Shown one piece after another: positions 1 through 8,946 of a stretch of DNA of 64,000 nt (position 1 is the first letter of the stretch; each line of letters opens with the position of its first letter). The stretch is taken from assembly GCF_001315105.1 (NCBI RefSeq), contig NZ_BAZR01000005.1, positions 1-64,000 on the forward strand, in the 5' to 3' direction. The stretch is from Paenibacillus sp. JCM 10914 (GTDB lineage Bacteria; Bacillota; Bacilli; Paenibacillales; Paenibacillaceae). The notes beneath the pieces are model-generated. The model made no database searches and had not been told where the DNA came from. It saw only the letters and a list, made by a program, of their open reading frames with translations. The translations under genes were made by a program, and so were the position numbers.

Positions 1-46
1 TAACAGCGGCTTGTTTTTTGCTATGAAAATACCGACCGGACCCATA

Positions 47-55
47 TGATATAAT
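47..55 (+). promoter_or_regulatory. extended -10 promoter for ung
   Basis: TG-A-TATAAT is an extended -10 element (TG at 47-48, TATAAT at 50-55). No good -35 is visible 17 bases upstream, which is common for extended -10 promoters. A GGAGG ribosome-binding site at 81-85 and the ATG at 98 follow. Confidence 0.5.
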
Positions 56-97
56 CGAGTCAAATCTTGAATCTATTGCAGGAGGATCATACTAGAA

Positions 98-771
98 ATG
101 GCGATATTGAAGAATGACTGGGCGTCCGAATTAGAACAGGAGTTTGAGAAGCATACTACTTAAATTTGCGGAAATTCCTGATCGATGAGTATCAAGAGAG
201 GACGATTTATCCGGACCAATACGATATTTTTAATGCCCTGCACTATACATCACTGGCTAATACGAAGGTTGTGATTTTAGGTCAGGATCCTTACCATGGA
301 CCGGGGCAGGCTCACGGCTTAAGCTTCTCTGTGAAGGAGGGGGTCCGCACGCCTCCATCCTTGCAAAATATGTTTAAGGAACTGAAGGATGATTTAGGCT
401 GTTACATCCCCAATAACGGCCATTTGTTGACATGGGCCCAGCAAGGGGTGCTGCTTCTGAATACGGTGCTCACGGTCAGGGCGCATGAGGCGAACTCACA
501 TAAAAACCGAGGATGGGAAAGATTTACAGATCAAGTCATTGAGACGATTAATCGGAAAGACGAACCGGTCGTGTTCCTGCTGTGGGGAAGCCATGCACAG
601 AAGAAGGCGGAACTCATTATGAACCCGCGGCATCGGCTGATTCGTTCGCCGCATCCGAGCCCATTGTCTGCGCATCGCGGTTTCTTTGGCAGCCGGCCGT
701 TTTCTCGTGCGAACGAATTTCTGCGAGATATGGGGCTTCCAGAAATCGATTGGCAAGTCCCCAATCTGTAA
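98..771 (+). CDS. ung: uracil-DNA glycosylase (frameshifted in this sequence)
   Basis: Family 1 uracil-DNA glycosylase, which removes uracil from DNA to start base-excision repair in the cytoplasm. The water-activating motif GQDPYHG and the following [10 protein letters not shown] are present, as is the C-terminal [11 protein letters not shown] loop typical of Ung. The natural start is the ATG at 98 (MAILKNDW, the usual Ung N-terminus) behind GGAGG at 81-85. That frame meets TAA at 161. Reading resumes in the next frame as [10 protein letters not shown]. The break is at about 152, where gaagCATAC replaces the expected gaagCCATAC, so one C is missing. Restoring it gives about 224 residues, the normal Ung length. 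A TTG start at 166 would drop about 23 conserved residues and is unlikely. Either a sequencing error or a recent frameshift; the rest of the protein is intact. Confidence 0.93.
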
Positions 772-821
772 GAATAAGATAGGCTAATATCGAGTTCGAA
801 GGGATGACATCTGAAAAATGT

Positions 822-851
822 AAGACCACATCCGCATGAGGATGTGGTCTT
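822..851. terminator. bidirectional terminator between ung and the response regulator
   Basis: Perfect 12-bp inverted repeat (822-833 and 840-851) with a 6-base loop, between convergent genes. It carries T-rich flanks on both strands, so it can serve both ung and the minus-strand regulator. Confidence 0.8.
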
Positions 852-877
852 TGGGCGTGTTCTCGCCTTTAGCGGCA

Positions 878-1645
878 TTAGATAACCGATTCCCAACGAT
901 ACGCCCAAAGATAGCCTTTTGATTCTAGAAGAAGGGCATTCGGACTTTCTTTGGCTATGACGATACTATTGTTGGTATTCATCATGTAACCATCGTTCAT
1001 TCGTTCAATGACGATGGGAATATCCAACTCCATGAATAGCTGCCGCATCCGATAAATCGTATTATACAAATTGGAAAGAGCCCTTTTCTCCTCTACATTC
1101 GTCCAGAGATCATCGATAATTCTCCACTTATAGCACAATTTATTGTCGTGAAGCAAGAAATAATAGAATAACTCCTCCGTTATGCGAGTCGGCCATTTAA
1201 CAGGCTGCTCTCCTTTCATAACGGATACTTCTCCATATAGCTGGACGTATAGCTTCTTATGGTTCAATTTCTGCCTTTGACCATAATACTTCTGCAGACG
1301 CTCATCCAGCTGTTCTACCATATTGGGTGTCATTGGCTTCAGGAGATAGTCCAGAGCCTGGACGCGAAAGGCTTGTATGGCATATTGCTGGTGGGCGGTT
1401 GTGAAGATCACGGGCACGTCAATACCGTCCTCCACCAAGTTCTGAGCCAATTGAATTCCCGTCATTCTCGGCATTTCGATGTCGAACAAGAGGGCGTCTG
1501 CATCCAGTTTCGGTATTTCCCGCAGTGCATCGAGTGGCGATTGGAAGCAGCCCACAATTTGAAAGGGGCCATAGGTTTCCAGTAATCTGGCATTCATCCC
1601 CAGAATCGGTTTCTCATCCTCTACGATAATTACCTTCCACATCAT
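878..1645 (-). CDS. response regulator with SARP-like C-terminal domain
   Basis: 255-residue two-component response regulator. Residues about 3-120 form a CheY-like receiver: acidic pair E9-D10, phospho-acceptor D55 in LLFDIEMP, and the conserved K in LLKPM. The C-terminal half (about 130-225) resembles the winged-helix domain of bacterial transcriptional activators (SARP/BTAD class), with WRIIDDLW and LYNTIYRMRQLF helices. B. subtilis has no close textbook counterpart; similar fusions occur in Paenibacillus and Clostridium. No histidine kinase lies next to it, so it is an orphan here. It is divergent from the SLH surface protein at 1970, and the shared intergenic region holds a 14-bp inverted repeat. 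Regulation of that neighbour is an inference from position. Start ATGATG follows a GGAGAGACGAG ribosome site. Confidence 0.8.
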   Translation of the reverse strand: MMWKVIIVEDEKPILGMNARLLETYGPFQIVGCFQSPLDALREIPKLDADALLFDIEMPRMTGIQLAQNLVEDGIDVPVIFTTAHQQYAIQAFRVQALDYLLKPMTPNMVEQLDERLQKYYGQRQKLNHKKLYVQLYGEVSVMKGEQPVKWPTRITEELFYYFLLHDNKLCYKWRIIDDLWTNVEEKRALSNLYNTIYRMRQLFMELDIPIVIERMNDGYMMNTNNSIVIAKESPNALLLESKGYLWAYRWESVI

Positions 1646-1969
1646 CTCGTCTCTCCTTCATTGAATGCATCCAGGAATGGTCCTTTTTTCCAATAGGCCG
1701 TGGAGCATGATCCAGTCCAAAGTACCTATTACTCTCACCATGTGGTCGCATCTCTATGGGTACTATCATATGTTAAACATCTCTCAAAAAGCTACCCATC
1801 GCCGGGTCGGATTTGAGAGTTTTTTGAGAGATGTCCCTGATACATTGGAACTAACCATTTTTACAATCTGCTTCGTTGGAGGGTGTTATCCGCATAGTTA
1901 ATCCATGAATAGGGGTAAGGGGCACAAGAAGTCGTAGGATGTTACCAAGGTTACTAATTTACAGGATGG
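1646..1969. promoter_or_regulatory. divergent intergenic region with 14-bp inverted repeat
   Basis: This 324-base region separates the response regulator from the SLH protein. It contains a perfect inverted repeat ACATCTCTCAAAAA (1777-1790) / TTTTTGAGAGATGT (1821-1834), with a third TTGAGAG copy at 1813-1819 in the spacer. The arms could bind a dimeric regulator or form an RNA hairpin. I see no convincing gene here; a 78-codon open frame at 1665-1901 has no ribosome site or recognisable product. Confidence 0.5.
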
Positions 1970-4900
1970 GTGAAACAATTGAAGAAAAAAATGATTTCAA
2001 TGATCGTGGCCGTATTGTTCGTTGTTACGAATATGCCCATGGCGTATGCACTATCGCCAGTGGCGGAGGTTTATTATAATGTCGGAACCAGTACCTATGA
2101 TCCAAGCGAATTTGAAAGCCAATTAAACGATGCTGTCAAAGCCAGACTGATAGCAGAGGGAGTAAATCCTAAATATGTGTCGATCATGGACGCAAGCGCG
2201 GATCCGGCAGCGGTAACGGATACGACTCATGTGCATTCCGGTTATGATAGTTGGTATATAGATCGTGGTTATGTGATCCCACCGGCGGTCGAAACCGCTG
2301 ATTACAACCACGTCCAAATTTCCAACAACGGCAATACGTTGACCTTCTATGGTTATACTTCACCTGCTTACAAGGACTTCATGCTGACGAGAGGGAGCCC
2401 TTCAGGCAAAAAGATCATCACCTTTGACATGGACGAATCCAAAGTAGATTACCACAGCATGGAGGGCGGAGGTTTTCTATTTAACACACAGATCGACAGC
2501 AACGGGAAGCTGAGCGGCTACGCGATTTTATATATCCAAGGCGCTGTCAAAGTATATAAGATCCATGAGGTAGACGCAGCCGCCCTGCACAATGAAAATT
2601 CAAGATCTCTTAGCAGCATGCCAGGCGTTAGCGAAATCGGAAGTTATGCGAAAGGGGCCTCCACCCACCACAGCATCAAAATTGTTGCAACGGATACGAC
2701 GTTGAATATGTGGGATAATGGCGACCAACTTATTCGAAATTTAGCGCTCTCGAATGTTTACGGCAACGAATTTGGCCCGATCGTGAGTCATGTAGGCCAT
2801 AGCTGTGGGGTCATCTCGATTTTTGAGTTTGAAAATATGAGATTGTTTTCCACTTCGAGCAAGACATTAGATGTCGCCGTAGATAATATCCAGTGGGGGA
2901 CAGCACCTTTGCGTTATGTCGTGAACATTAACGATGACCCTCGCGGTGAACTGGACGGTGGATCGAATCAATCCAATTTGACGGATTCGTTCAACAACAG
3001 CGGCGCCCAATATGTAGGCGTGACGGACGCAACGTATAAGGACATCGACCAAGCGTTTATTGACGGAATCCTACATGGCGGACTACGTGTCGATTCCGAC
3101 AAATCCGACACCGATATCATTCAAGAGATTGCTGATCGTATAGCAACTCAACTGATTTCGGATTATAGAGAGGCTATTCTGGCTATTGAAGCGGCCGAGA
3201 ACAGTACTGACATCCAATATCAACCTGGTGACAACAAGAACTCTGTAAAAAACAATCTGACCTTGAATGAAGACAGTGGTGTAACCACAGTCTGGTCCTC
3301 TGACCAGCCGTCGATCATTGCACCAGACGGAACCGTGACCAGGCCTGTTATTTCTCAATCGGGTACTTACGTGAACTTGAAAGCTACCATCACCAAAGAC
3401 GGGCTTACAAGCGAGAAGACGTTTACCGTTTATGTTATTGCCGCAGATCCTGCTCCTTTAAGCACGTTGGCAGCAGTTGCCGGCAATCAACAAGTGACAT
3501 TGAACTTCCCTGCGCTAACAGGAGCAACGAACATCGTTGTGGAACAATCTACGGACGGAACTACCTTTGCTCCGGTTAGCCCGGTAGAGACGCTGGATGC
3601 CGCTTCAACGAGCGCAACCGTGACCGGATTAACGAACGGAGAGACCTACTATTTCCGGCTAAAAGTTGAATCGGGACTCTACGATGGTCAATCCAATGTC
3701 GTCGAAGCTTTACCTTCAGAATCGTTAACCACATTGGCAGCGGATGCTGGCAATCAACAAGTGACATTGCATTTCCCTGCTTTAACAGGAGCAACGAACA
3801 TCGTTGTGGAGCAATCTACGGACGGAACCACCTTTGCTCCGGTTAGCCCGGTAGAGACCTTGGATGCGACTTCGACGAGTGCAACCGTAACCGGATTAAC
3901 GAACGGTGAGACCTATTATTTCCGTTTAAAAGTCGAATCGGGTCCACATGCAGGCTTGTCCAATGTGGTCGAATCCATGCCTTCGGAACCGATAACGACC
4001 TTATCGGTTGTGGCAGGCCATCAGCAAGTGACACTGAATTTCCCCGCATTAACAGGGGCGTCGAATATTGTTGTTGAACTATCCACGGACGGCATCACCT
4101 ATATACCGGTTAGCCCGGTGGAGACGTTGGACGCTGGTTCGACGAGAGCAACCATCATCAATCTATCGAGTCGTGAAACCTACCATTTCCGTTTGAAGGT
4201 CGAGTCAGGTCCACATGCAGGCTTATCCAATGTGGTCACGATCCGAACAATTGAGCCTTCAGAACCTCCGGCAAATCCGCCGGCAGGGAACACGGAAGTT
4301 GTGCAGCCGCCAGCTACAATGAAGCCGGAAGTCATTGTTTCTGATCAAGCCAATGGGGGCAAAGCCGTTCAGGAGAAGATTACGAAGCTCGTCGGAGAGA
4401 ATTTAAAAGTATCGGGGAAAATCAAATCGGCGACCGGCCAAGAGCTTCATCTGCCGAATATCGTCATGAACCAGGATGGCAGTTTCACGCTTCCGAAAGT
4501 CGCGCCTGGCGAGTATACCTTGTCACTGAATGTGATCGCCCCTAACGGCGAAAAATTGGCTGGTCCTGCGGGCAAGCTAAGCGTTGATGGCGATGGAAAG
4601 GCAAAGTTATCCGTAGATCTAGTCGATCCGTATGGCACGATTCTCGATAAGGTGACAGGCCAGCCTGTTGCAGGAGTAAACATGCAATTGTATTGGGCCG
4701 ACACCGAACTGAACCGATCCAAAGGCAGAGTGCCGGGTACGCTTGTTCAATTGCCGGAACTTCCGGATTTTGCGCCGAACAAAAACCATAACCCACAGAT
4801 GAGCTCGGACAGCGGTGAGTACGGCTGGATGGTTTACGCAGAAGGAGATTACTATTTCCTGGGCGAGAAGAACGGCTATACGATTTTTGACAGCCGGAAT

Positions 4901-5614
4901 GATAAGCGAGAAGAGCGTTTTGGGAATGACAGCTACATTAAAGACGGCATCATCCACGTCGGCGAGACGATCGTCAAATTTAGCTTCTCTGCACAACCGA
5001 AAGTGAAGGACTCAGGCGCTCATAGTGCGTATATGGTTGGATATCCTGACGGCACGTTCCAGGCAGATCGCGGGATTGTCCGGTCAGAGATGGCAGCAAT
5101 CCTGTCCCGTTTGTATGCATCTGCAGCGGGCTCTAATCAAGTATCGTATTTAGATGTCAATGCAAAACATTGGGCTGTGAATGCAATCACGATAGCCACC
5201 AACAATAAATGGATGGTCGGTTTCGGCGACAACACGTTCCAGCCGAAGAAACAGATCACCAGAGCGGAATTCGCACAGATCCTCATGAATGTATACCAAT
5301 GGGACGTCGCCCAGACAAGCACGTATACTGATGTAGCGGGGCATTGGGCTGAAAAAGCCATTGCAACCGCCCAGAAGCAAGGGCTGCTGTTCGATTTCAC
5401 GGAGGACACTTTCAATCCGGGTCAATCCATTACGAGATTAGAGGTCGTTCGGATTCTGAATCAGTTGCTGGATCGCAAACCTTGGGAAATCAAGGTCGGA
5501 CCCAAATGGACCGATGTTCCGGAAGATCACATGAATTATTCAGACATTATGGAAGCTTCGATTCCGCATTCATTTGAGCACTTCGAGACTGGAATCGAGA
5601 ATTGGAAGGAATAG
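1970..5614 (+). CDS. SLH-domain, Fn3-repeat cell-surface protein
   Basis: 1214-residue secreted protein. It begins with a signal peptide (basic MKQLKKK, hydrophobic core, AYA cleavage motif near residue 27). The first 400 residues are of unknown fold. An atypical bacterial Ig-like domain (TVWSSDQPSIIAPDGTVTRP) follows at about 405-495. Three fibronectin type III-like repeats of exactly 89 residues occupy 499-765, then a Pro-rich linker, a carboxypeptidase-regulatory-like beta domain (about 800-1000) and three SLH motifs (about 1020-1190) that anchor it to secondary cell-wall polymer. No catalytic residues were recognised in the N-terminal part, so it may be an adhesin, a structural protein or a novel enzyme. 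Start is GTG at 1970 with a weak GGATGG ribosome site, so the start is less certain than the frame. The gene stands alone between divergent regulatory DNA and a strong terminator. Confidence 0.8.
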   Translation: MKQLKKKMISMIVAVLFVVTNMPMAYALSPVAEVYYNVGTSTYDPSEFESQLNDAVKARLIAEGVNPKYVSIMDASADPAAVTDTTHVHSGYDSWYIDRGYVIPPAVETADYNHVQISNNGNTLTFYGYTSPAYKDFMLTRGSPSGKKIITFDMDESKVDYHSMEGGGFLFNTQIDSNGKLSGYAILYIQGAVKVYKIHEVDAAALHNENSRSLSSMPGVSEIGSYAKGASTHHSIKIVATDTTLNMWDNGDQLIRNLALSNVYGNEFGPIVSHVGHSCGVISIFEFENMRLFSTSSKTLDVAVDNIQWGTAPLRYVVNINDDPRGELDGGSNQSNLTDSFNNSGAQYVGVTDATYKDIDQAFIDGILHGGLRVDSDKSDTDIIQEIADRIATQLISDYREAILAIEAAENSTDIQYQPGDNKNSVKNNLTLNEDSGVTTVWSSDQPSIIAPDGTVTRPVISQSGTYVNLKATITKDGLTSEKTFTVYVIAADPAPLSTLAAVAGNQQVTLNFPALTGATNIVVEQSTDGTTFAPVSPVETLDAASTSATVTGLTNGETYYFRLKVESGLYDGQSNVVEALPSESLTTLAADAGNQQVTLHFPALTGATNIVVEQSTDGTTFAPVSPVETLDATSTSATVTGLTNGETYYFRLKVESGPHAGLSNVVESMPSEPITTLSVVAGHQQVTLNFPALTGASNIVVELSTDGITYIPVSPVETLDAGSTRATIINLSSRETYHFRLKVESGPHAGLSNVVTIRTIEPSEPPANPPAGNTEVVQPPATMKPEVIVSDQANGGKAVQEKITKLVGENLKVSGKIKSATGQELHLPNIVMNQDGSFTLPKVAPGEYTLSLNVIAPNGEKLAGPAGKLSVDGDGKAKLSVDLVDPYGTILDKVTGQPVAGVNMQLYWADTELNRSKGRVPGTLVQLPELPDFAPNKNHNPQMSSDSGEYGWMVYAEGDYYFLGEKNGYTIFDSRNDKREERFGNDSYIKDGIIHVGETIVKFSFSAQPKVKDSGAHSAYMVGYPDGTFQADRGIVRSEMAAILSRLYASAAGSNQVSYLDVNAKHWAVNAITIATNNKWMVGFGDNTFQPKKQITRAEFAQILMNVYQWDVAQTSTYTDVAGHWAEKAIATAQKQGLLFDFTEDTFNPGQSITRLEVVRILNQLLDRKPWEIKVGPKWTDVPEDHMNYSDIMEASIPHSFEHFETGIENWKE
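3464..4264 (+). repeat. three 267-bp tandem repeats encoding Fn3 modules
   Basis: Copies start at 3464, 3731 and 3998, a period of exactly 267 bp (89 codons). Copies 1 and 2 are almost identical over long stretches; copy 3 is more diverged. Each encodes one Fn3-like module containing GETYYFRLKVESG or GETYHF variants. Confidence 0.85.
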
Positions 5615-5662
5615 GGGTAGCGGCGAACTATGGTTTTATACAGCCACGGTTTGCCTCCATAT

Positions 5663-5703
5663 CTATGCAAAAAGCCCGCTCAGTGAGCGGGCTTTTTGCA
5701 TAG
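5663..5703 (+). terminator. strong terminator after the SLH/Fn3 protein
   Basis: A 20-bp perfect inverted repeat (5663-5682 and 5684-5703) with a GC-rich core (GCCCGCTCA/TGAGCGGGC) flanked by A5 and T5 tracts. Confidence 0.85.
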
Positions 5704-5944
5704 TTTTAATGAGAAGGGACTATATTTTCTGTCCTTTCTTCCGCATAGCGCTTTAGTTTTTTTGAAGCGCTCATGGTGAAACAACTCTCGATGTAGTTTC
5801 CATTAAGACAACCAGTCCTTCGCTCGGCATTGTTTTTAGCTCTCGTTTTCCATTCCCTGGTATACTAATGACTGGTACTCATACTAATGAATATTAGCGA
5901 ATACTTCATTATGATTTCACTATTGGTGAACTACAGGAGGATTT
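5704..5944 (+). promoter_or_regulatory. intergenic region with direct repeat ATACTAATGA
   Basis: Between the terminator and the membrane protein gene. It contains the 10-base direct repeat ATACTAATGA at 5862-5871 and 5881-5890 (19-base period). The first copy overlaps a TATACT -10-like hexamer at 5861-5866. The function of the repeat is unknown. A CAGGAGG ribosome site lies just before the ATG at 5945. Confidence 0.35.
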
Positions 5945-6492
5945 ATGATACAAGAGGGATGTAACAAGTTTTTCTGGGGATTTTTGTTTATCTTATTTAA
6001 TTTCAGAATCCAGGGTGTAGATATATTACCGGACATTATCGGGTATATCTTGTTCGCGATGGGATTTCAAGCGCTTGCCGGGTATAGCGAACATTTTGCC
6101 AAGGGGAAAATCTTCAATTTGGTTCTAGTGTTCCTGTCTGTATTCACCATATATCAGCAGCCTAATCAAGGGGAAGAGACTCAGATCAATCCGATTGGCA
6201 TCATTATGGGGGTGGTAACGCTTGTGCTGCTTCTTGTAGTCGTCTATCGTTTGCTAATGGGAATCAAGGACATGGCGTCCAGTCGGAATCGTTCAGATAT
6301 TATGAAGGAAGCGAGAAGAAATGGAGCTTTTTTCTTGTCTTTCAAATAGCCAGCCTATTTCTATTCGTTCTGATCCTCATCCCACCCTTGTTTATGGTGA
6401 CGGTTATTGTTATGTTCGTGGTGTCGATTGTTTTAATGGTGTCTTTCATGCGGTTTATGCGGGTGTGTGGCGAGCAGTTATCACATTCTTGA
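5945..6492 (+). CDS. hypothetical membrane protein (frameshifted)
   Basis: Small integral membrane protein with no recognised function. The first 134 codons (to 6349) give four hydrophobic segments: FFWGFLFILFNF, DIIGYILFAMGFQAL, FNLVLVFLSVFTI and IIMGVVTLVLLLVVVYRLL. The frame then closes in a poorly conserved tail. One frame over, the DNA continues with another very hydrophobic stretch (QIASLFLFVLILIPPLF, then VTVIVMFVVSIVLMV) ending at TGA 6490-6492. The switch lies at the T6 run at about 6329-6334; adding one T restores a single frame of about 182 residues. The hydrophobic continuation strongly suggests that one protein is split by an indel. Start ATG follows CAGGAGG. Confidence 0.65.
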
Positions 6493-6552
6493 AGATGGAC
6501 ATTCATCGTTAGGAAAAAGTAGGTTGGAGAAGGGTTGACATTGACCATAACA

Positions 6553-6580
6553 AAAAGACCCAGCAAATGCTGGGTCTTTT
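6553..6580. terminator. bidirectional terminator
   Basis: 13-bp perfect inverted repeat AAAAGACCCAGCA/TGCTGGGTCTTTT between convergent genes. It serves the sugar-acid operon on the minus strand and probably the plus-strand membrane protein. Confidence 0.85.
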
Positions 6581-6601
6581 AACTATGCAATCCTTACACG
6601 C

Positions 6602-7603
6602 TTAGATCTGATCCTTCGGTGCCAGCTCAATGGCAGAACGGATCGCGGCGAGCATGCTCTTGTCGTCGGCGATGTTCTTCCCTGCAATATCGAAGGCGGT
6701 ACCATGGTCGACGGAGGTGCGGATGATGCCGCCTTTCAGTCCGACCGTGATGTTCACGCCCTCTTCGATGCCCATGACCTTGACTGGTGCATGTCCCTGA
6801 TCATGATAGCAGGCAACAACGATATCGAAATCGCCTCTGCCGGCTCTGAAGAATAACGTGTCCGCCGGCAGGGGGCCCACGACGTTAATGCCTTCCTGCT
6901 GGGCACGTTCGATGCCCGGCTGCAGTTTCTCCTCTTCTTCGCCGTTGCCGAACAAGCCGTTCTCGCCCGCATGCGGGTTAATTCCGCAGACAGCAACTCT
7001 TGGATTGTCGAGACCGGCTTTCTCCAAGGTATCATGGGCCAGCTTGACGACGGTGTACGTTCTTTCCGGGTTGATGCTCTGAATGGCTTCGATCAATCCC
7101 ATATGCGTTGTGAGGTGAATGACACGCAGATTCGGAGTCGTCAGCATCATCGAGAAGTCTTTCGTGTCCGTGAGATCAGCCAAAATTTCCGTGTGTCCCG
7201 GATACAAATGTCCGCCTTGGTGCAAGGCTTCCTTGTTCAGCGGAGCCGTGCAGATGGAGTGGATCTTCCGCTGCTTCGCCAGATCGATCGCTCTAGCCAG
7301 GAATTGAAAAGCCGCATCTCCCGCAACCGCGGACACTTCTCCGAATGGGAGGTCAGCGGGAACCAGATCCAGATCGATGACATCTACCGTGCCGAATTCG
7401 TATTTGGCCTCGGTCGCATCTTGAATCGCATGTACCTTCAGGTCTGAAGCGATAATGGGCAGCACCCGCTCTAAAATTTTTGCATCTCCGATCACGAGTG
7501 GGTTGCAGTTATCGTACATTTCCTGATGGGACAATGCCTTCATAATAATCTCCGGTCCGATGCCTGCCGCATCGCCCATCGTGATTCCAACAGTCGGTTT
7601 CAT
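6602..7603 (-). CDS. pdxA2: PdxA2-type 4-phospho-D-threonate/D-erythronate dehydrogenase
   Basis: 333-residue member of the PdxA family of NAD-dependent 4-phospho-hydroxy-acid dehydrogenases. Family motifs visible: GITMGDAAGIGPEI at the N-terminus, CTAPLNKEAL, LTTHMGL, NPHAGE, PADTLF and CYHDQGHAPVK, with the metal-binding His/Asp pattern. Pairing with a DUF1537 kinase and a sugar-acid permease points to PdxA2, which oxidatively decarboxylates 4-phospho-threonate or erythronate to dihydroxyacetone phosphate, rather than to vitamin B6 synthesis. Which acid is used cannot be read from sequence. Its ATG overlaps the stop codon of the upstream kinase by four bases (ATGA), so the two are translationally coupled. 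It is the last gene before the terminator. Confidence 0.85.
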   Translation of the reverse strand: MKPTVGITMGDAAGIGPEIIMKALSHQEMYDNCNPLVIGDAKILERVLPIIASDLKVHAIQDATEAKYEFGTVDVIDLDLVPADLPFGEVSAVAGDAAFQFLARAIDLAKQRKIHSICTAPLNKEALHQGGHLYPGHTEILADLTDTKDFSMMLTTPNLRVIHLTTHMGLIEAIQSINPERTYTVVKLAHDTLEKAGLDNPRVAVCGINPHAGENGLFGNGEEEEKLQPGIERAQQEGINVVGPLPADTLFFRAGRGDFDIVVACYHDQGHAPVKVMGIEEGVNITVGLKGGIIRTSVDHGTAFDIAGKNIADDKSMLAAIRSAIELAPKDQI

Positions 7604-8894
7604 GCTGAATGGCCTCCTTTTAACTTTTGAATCGCATGGATAAATACGTCGGGTTGGCCGAATCCGCCAGCCTTGGTGATGACATATAGCTCATCGTTGC
7701 CTAGGAATTTCGAAATCGGCACGCCGATTTCAAGCTCGTCCAGCAATTCAAAACCGCTAATATTCCATTTCATGCAGATCTGTTTAGCGGTATCTCCGCC
7801 AGTCATGGATACGCCTGTGAAATACCCGTTCCCGAGCAACTTGGCACAGATTTCACCAATGGCACGTACAATCTCATTACTGACTTCGGTATGATCGAGC
7901 CTCTAGCCTCGCCAACGGCACGTGCTTGTTCGATATCACGCTGTTCAGCGGTCGAGTAGAAGACGATATCTTTACCTTCGAGAGCGACGGTCTTTACTTC
8001 TTCATATACCCGGCTGATTTCCGCATCGCGCTCGGCTTGCTCGGATACAGCTTTGTAGGAACTGAATGGTACCGGGTAAACATCGGTTTGTTCAAGCAGC
8101 TGTTTAAGCTGTGCGCGCGAGTTCTTGTTCACGCTGCCTACGACAGTAAGGATCGGCCCTGGATTGCGCGCGATGGCAAGCTCGACCGAATGGCTGGAAA
8201 TGCCGTAATGAGCCGGCAGATAGTTGGCAATGCCTGCAGAACCAGCCCATGCGAAACGAAAGTCAAGTTGTCTGGTGATGTGCAGGATTTGCTCTAAATG
8301 TGCTTCTTCCGTGGAGTCAACCACCACATACGGAATACGCTGTTTTTTCATTTCGTTCAACTTGATCTCAACGTGGTCTGCTCCAGCATCCAGATCGCTG
8401 ACTGAAATCATGCCGACGGCATACTTCGTTTGCTGTCGGAGCAAGTCAGGAAGATAGGAATGGGTGACCGGTGTCTTGGGATCGTTAGCGATCTCGGTTT
8501 CCGCCAGCGGTATACCATTCAAGTAATGGGTCGCGTTGAGAATGGTGCGATTGTTCTTGGGATAACCCGGGACGATCATCATAAAGTCGGGCTTCACTAC
8601 GTCATACACGGCATCGATTTCGAGCCCGATATTGCCGCGCATGGTGGAGTCCATTTTCTTAAAAATCGTATCAAATCCGGCTTGCGTTAAAAATTGAGCG
8701 GCCCGGCTTACTCGCTGATAAGCTTCTTCCGGGACGATGGAACGGCTATCGGTATCGAAGACGACCGCATCATAATGATGGATGTTGTCTTCGTCCATGT
8801 CGAATAACACGCTTGTTTTTAGGCCATGACGAGCGAGTTGGACCCCGCTGTCATTGGCACCGGTCAAGTCATCGGCGATAATAGCTAGTTTCAT
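7600..8894 (-). CDS. dtnK: four-carbon acid sugar kinase (DUF1537 family, frameshifted)
   Basis: Kinase of the DUF1537 (four-carbon acid sugar kinase) family, expected to phosphorylate D-threonate, D-erythronate or a related acid for the PdxA2 enzyme downstream. The N-terminal part has IADDLTGANDSGVQ, VFDTDSR, FKKMDSTMRGNI and the VVGSVN motif. The C-terminal nucleotide-binding part has GVSMTGGDTA and ITKAGGFG. The two parts are in different frames: the first runs from 8894 to about 7900, the second from there to 7600. At 7898-7902 one base is missing (minus strand AGAGGCTC where AGAGGGCTC fits). Restoring it gives a continuous ~431-residue protein, the usual family length. AGGAGG precedes the ATG at 8894. 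Downstream ATGA overlap with pdxA2 and 52 bases to the permease gene indicate one operon. Confidence 0.85.
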
Positions 8895-8946
8895 GCAGTT
8901 GCCTCCTCCTAAATAGCTGATGGGATAGAGGGGTTAATCCATACCT

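Noticed and set aside
1665..1901. 78-codon open frame between the response regulator and the SLH protein
   Set aside because: No ribosome site, no family, and it spans the inverted repeat that looks regulatory.
7600..8894. Two separate kinase-related genes (7600-7839 and 7803-8894)
   Set aside because: The two parts are the N- and C-terminal domains of one DUF1537 kinase; a single base restores the frame.
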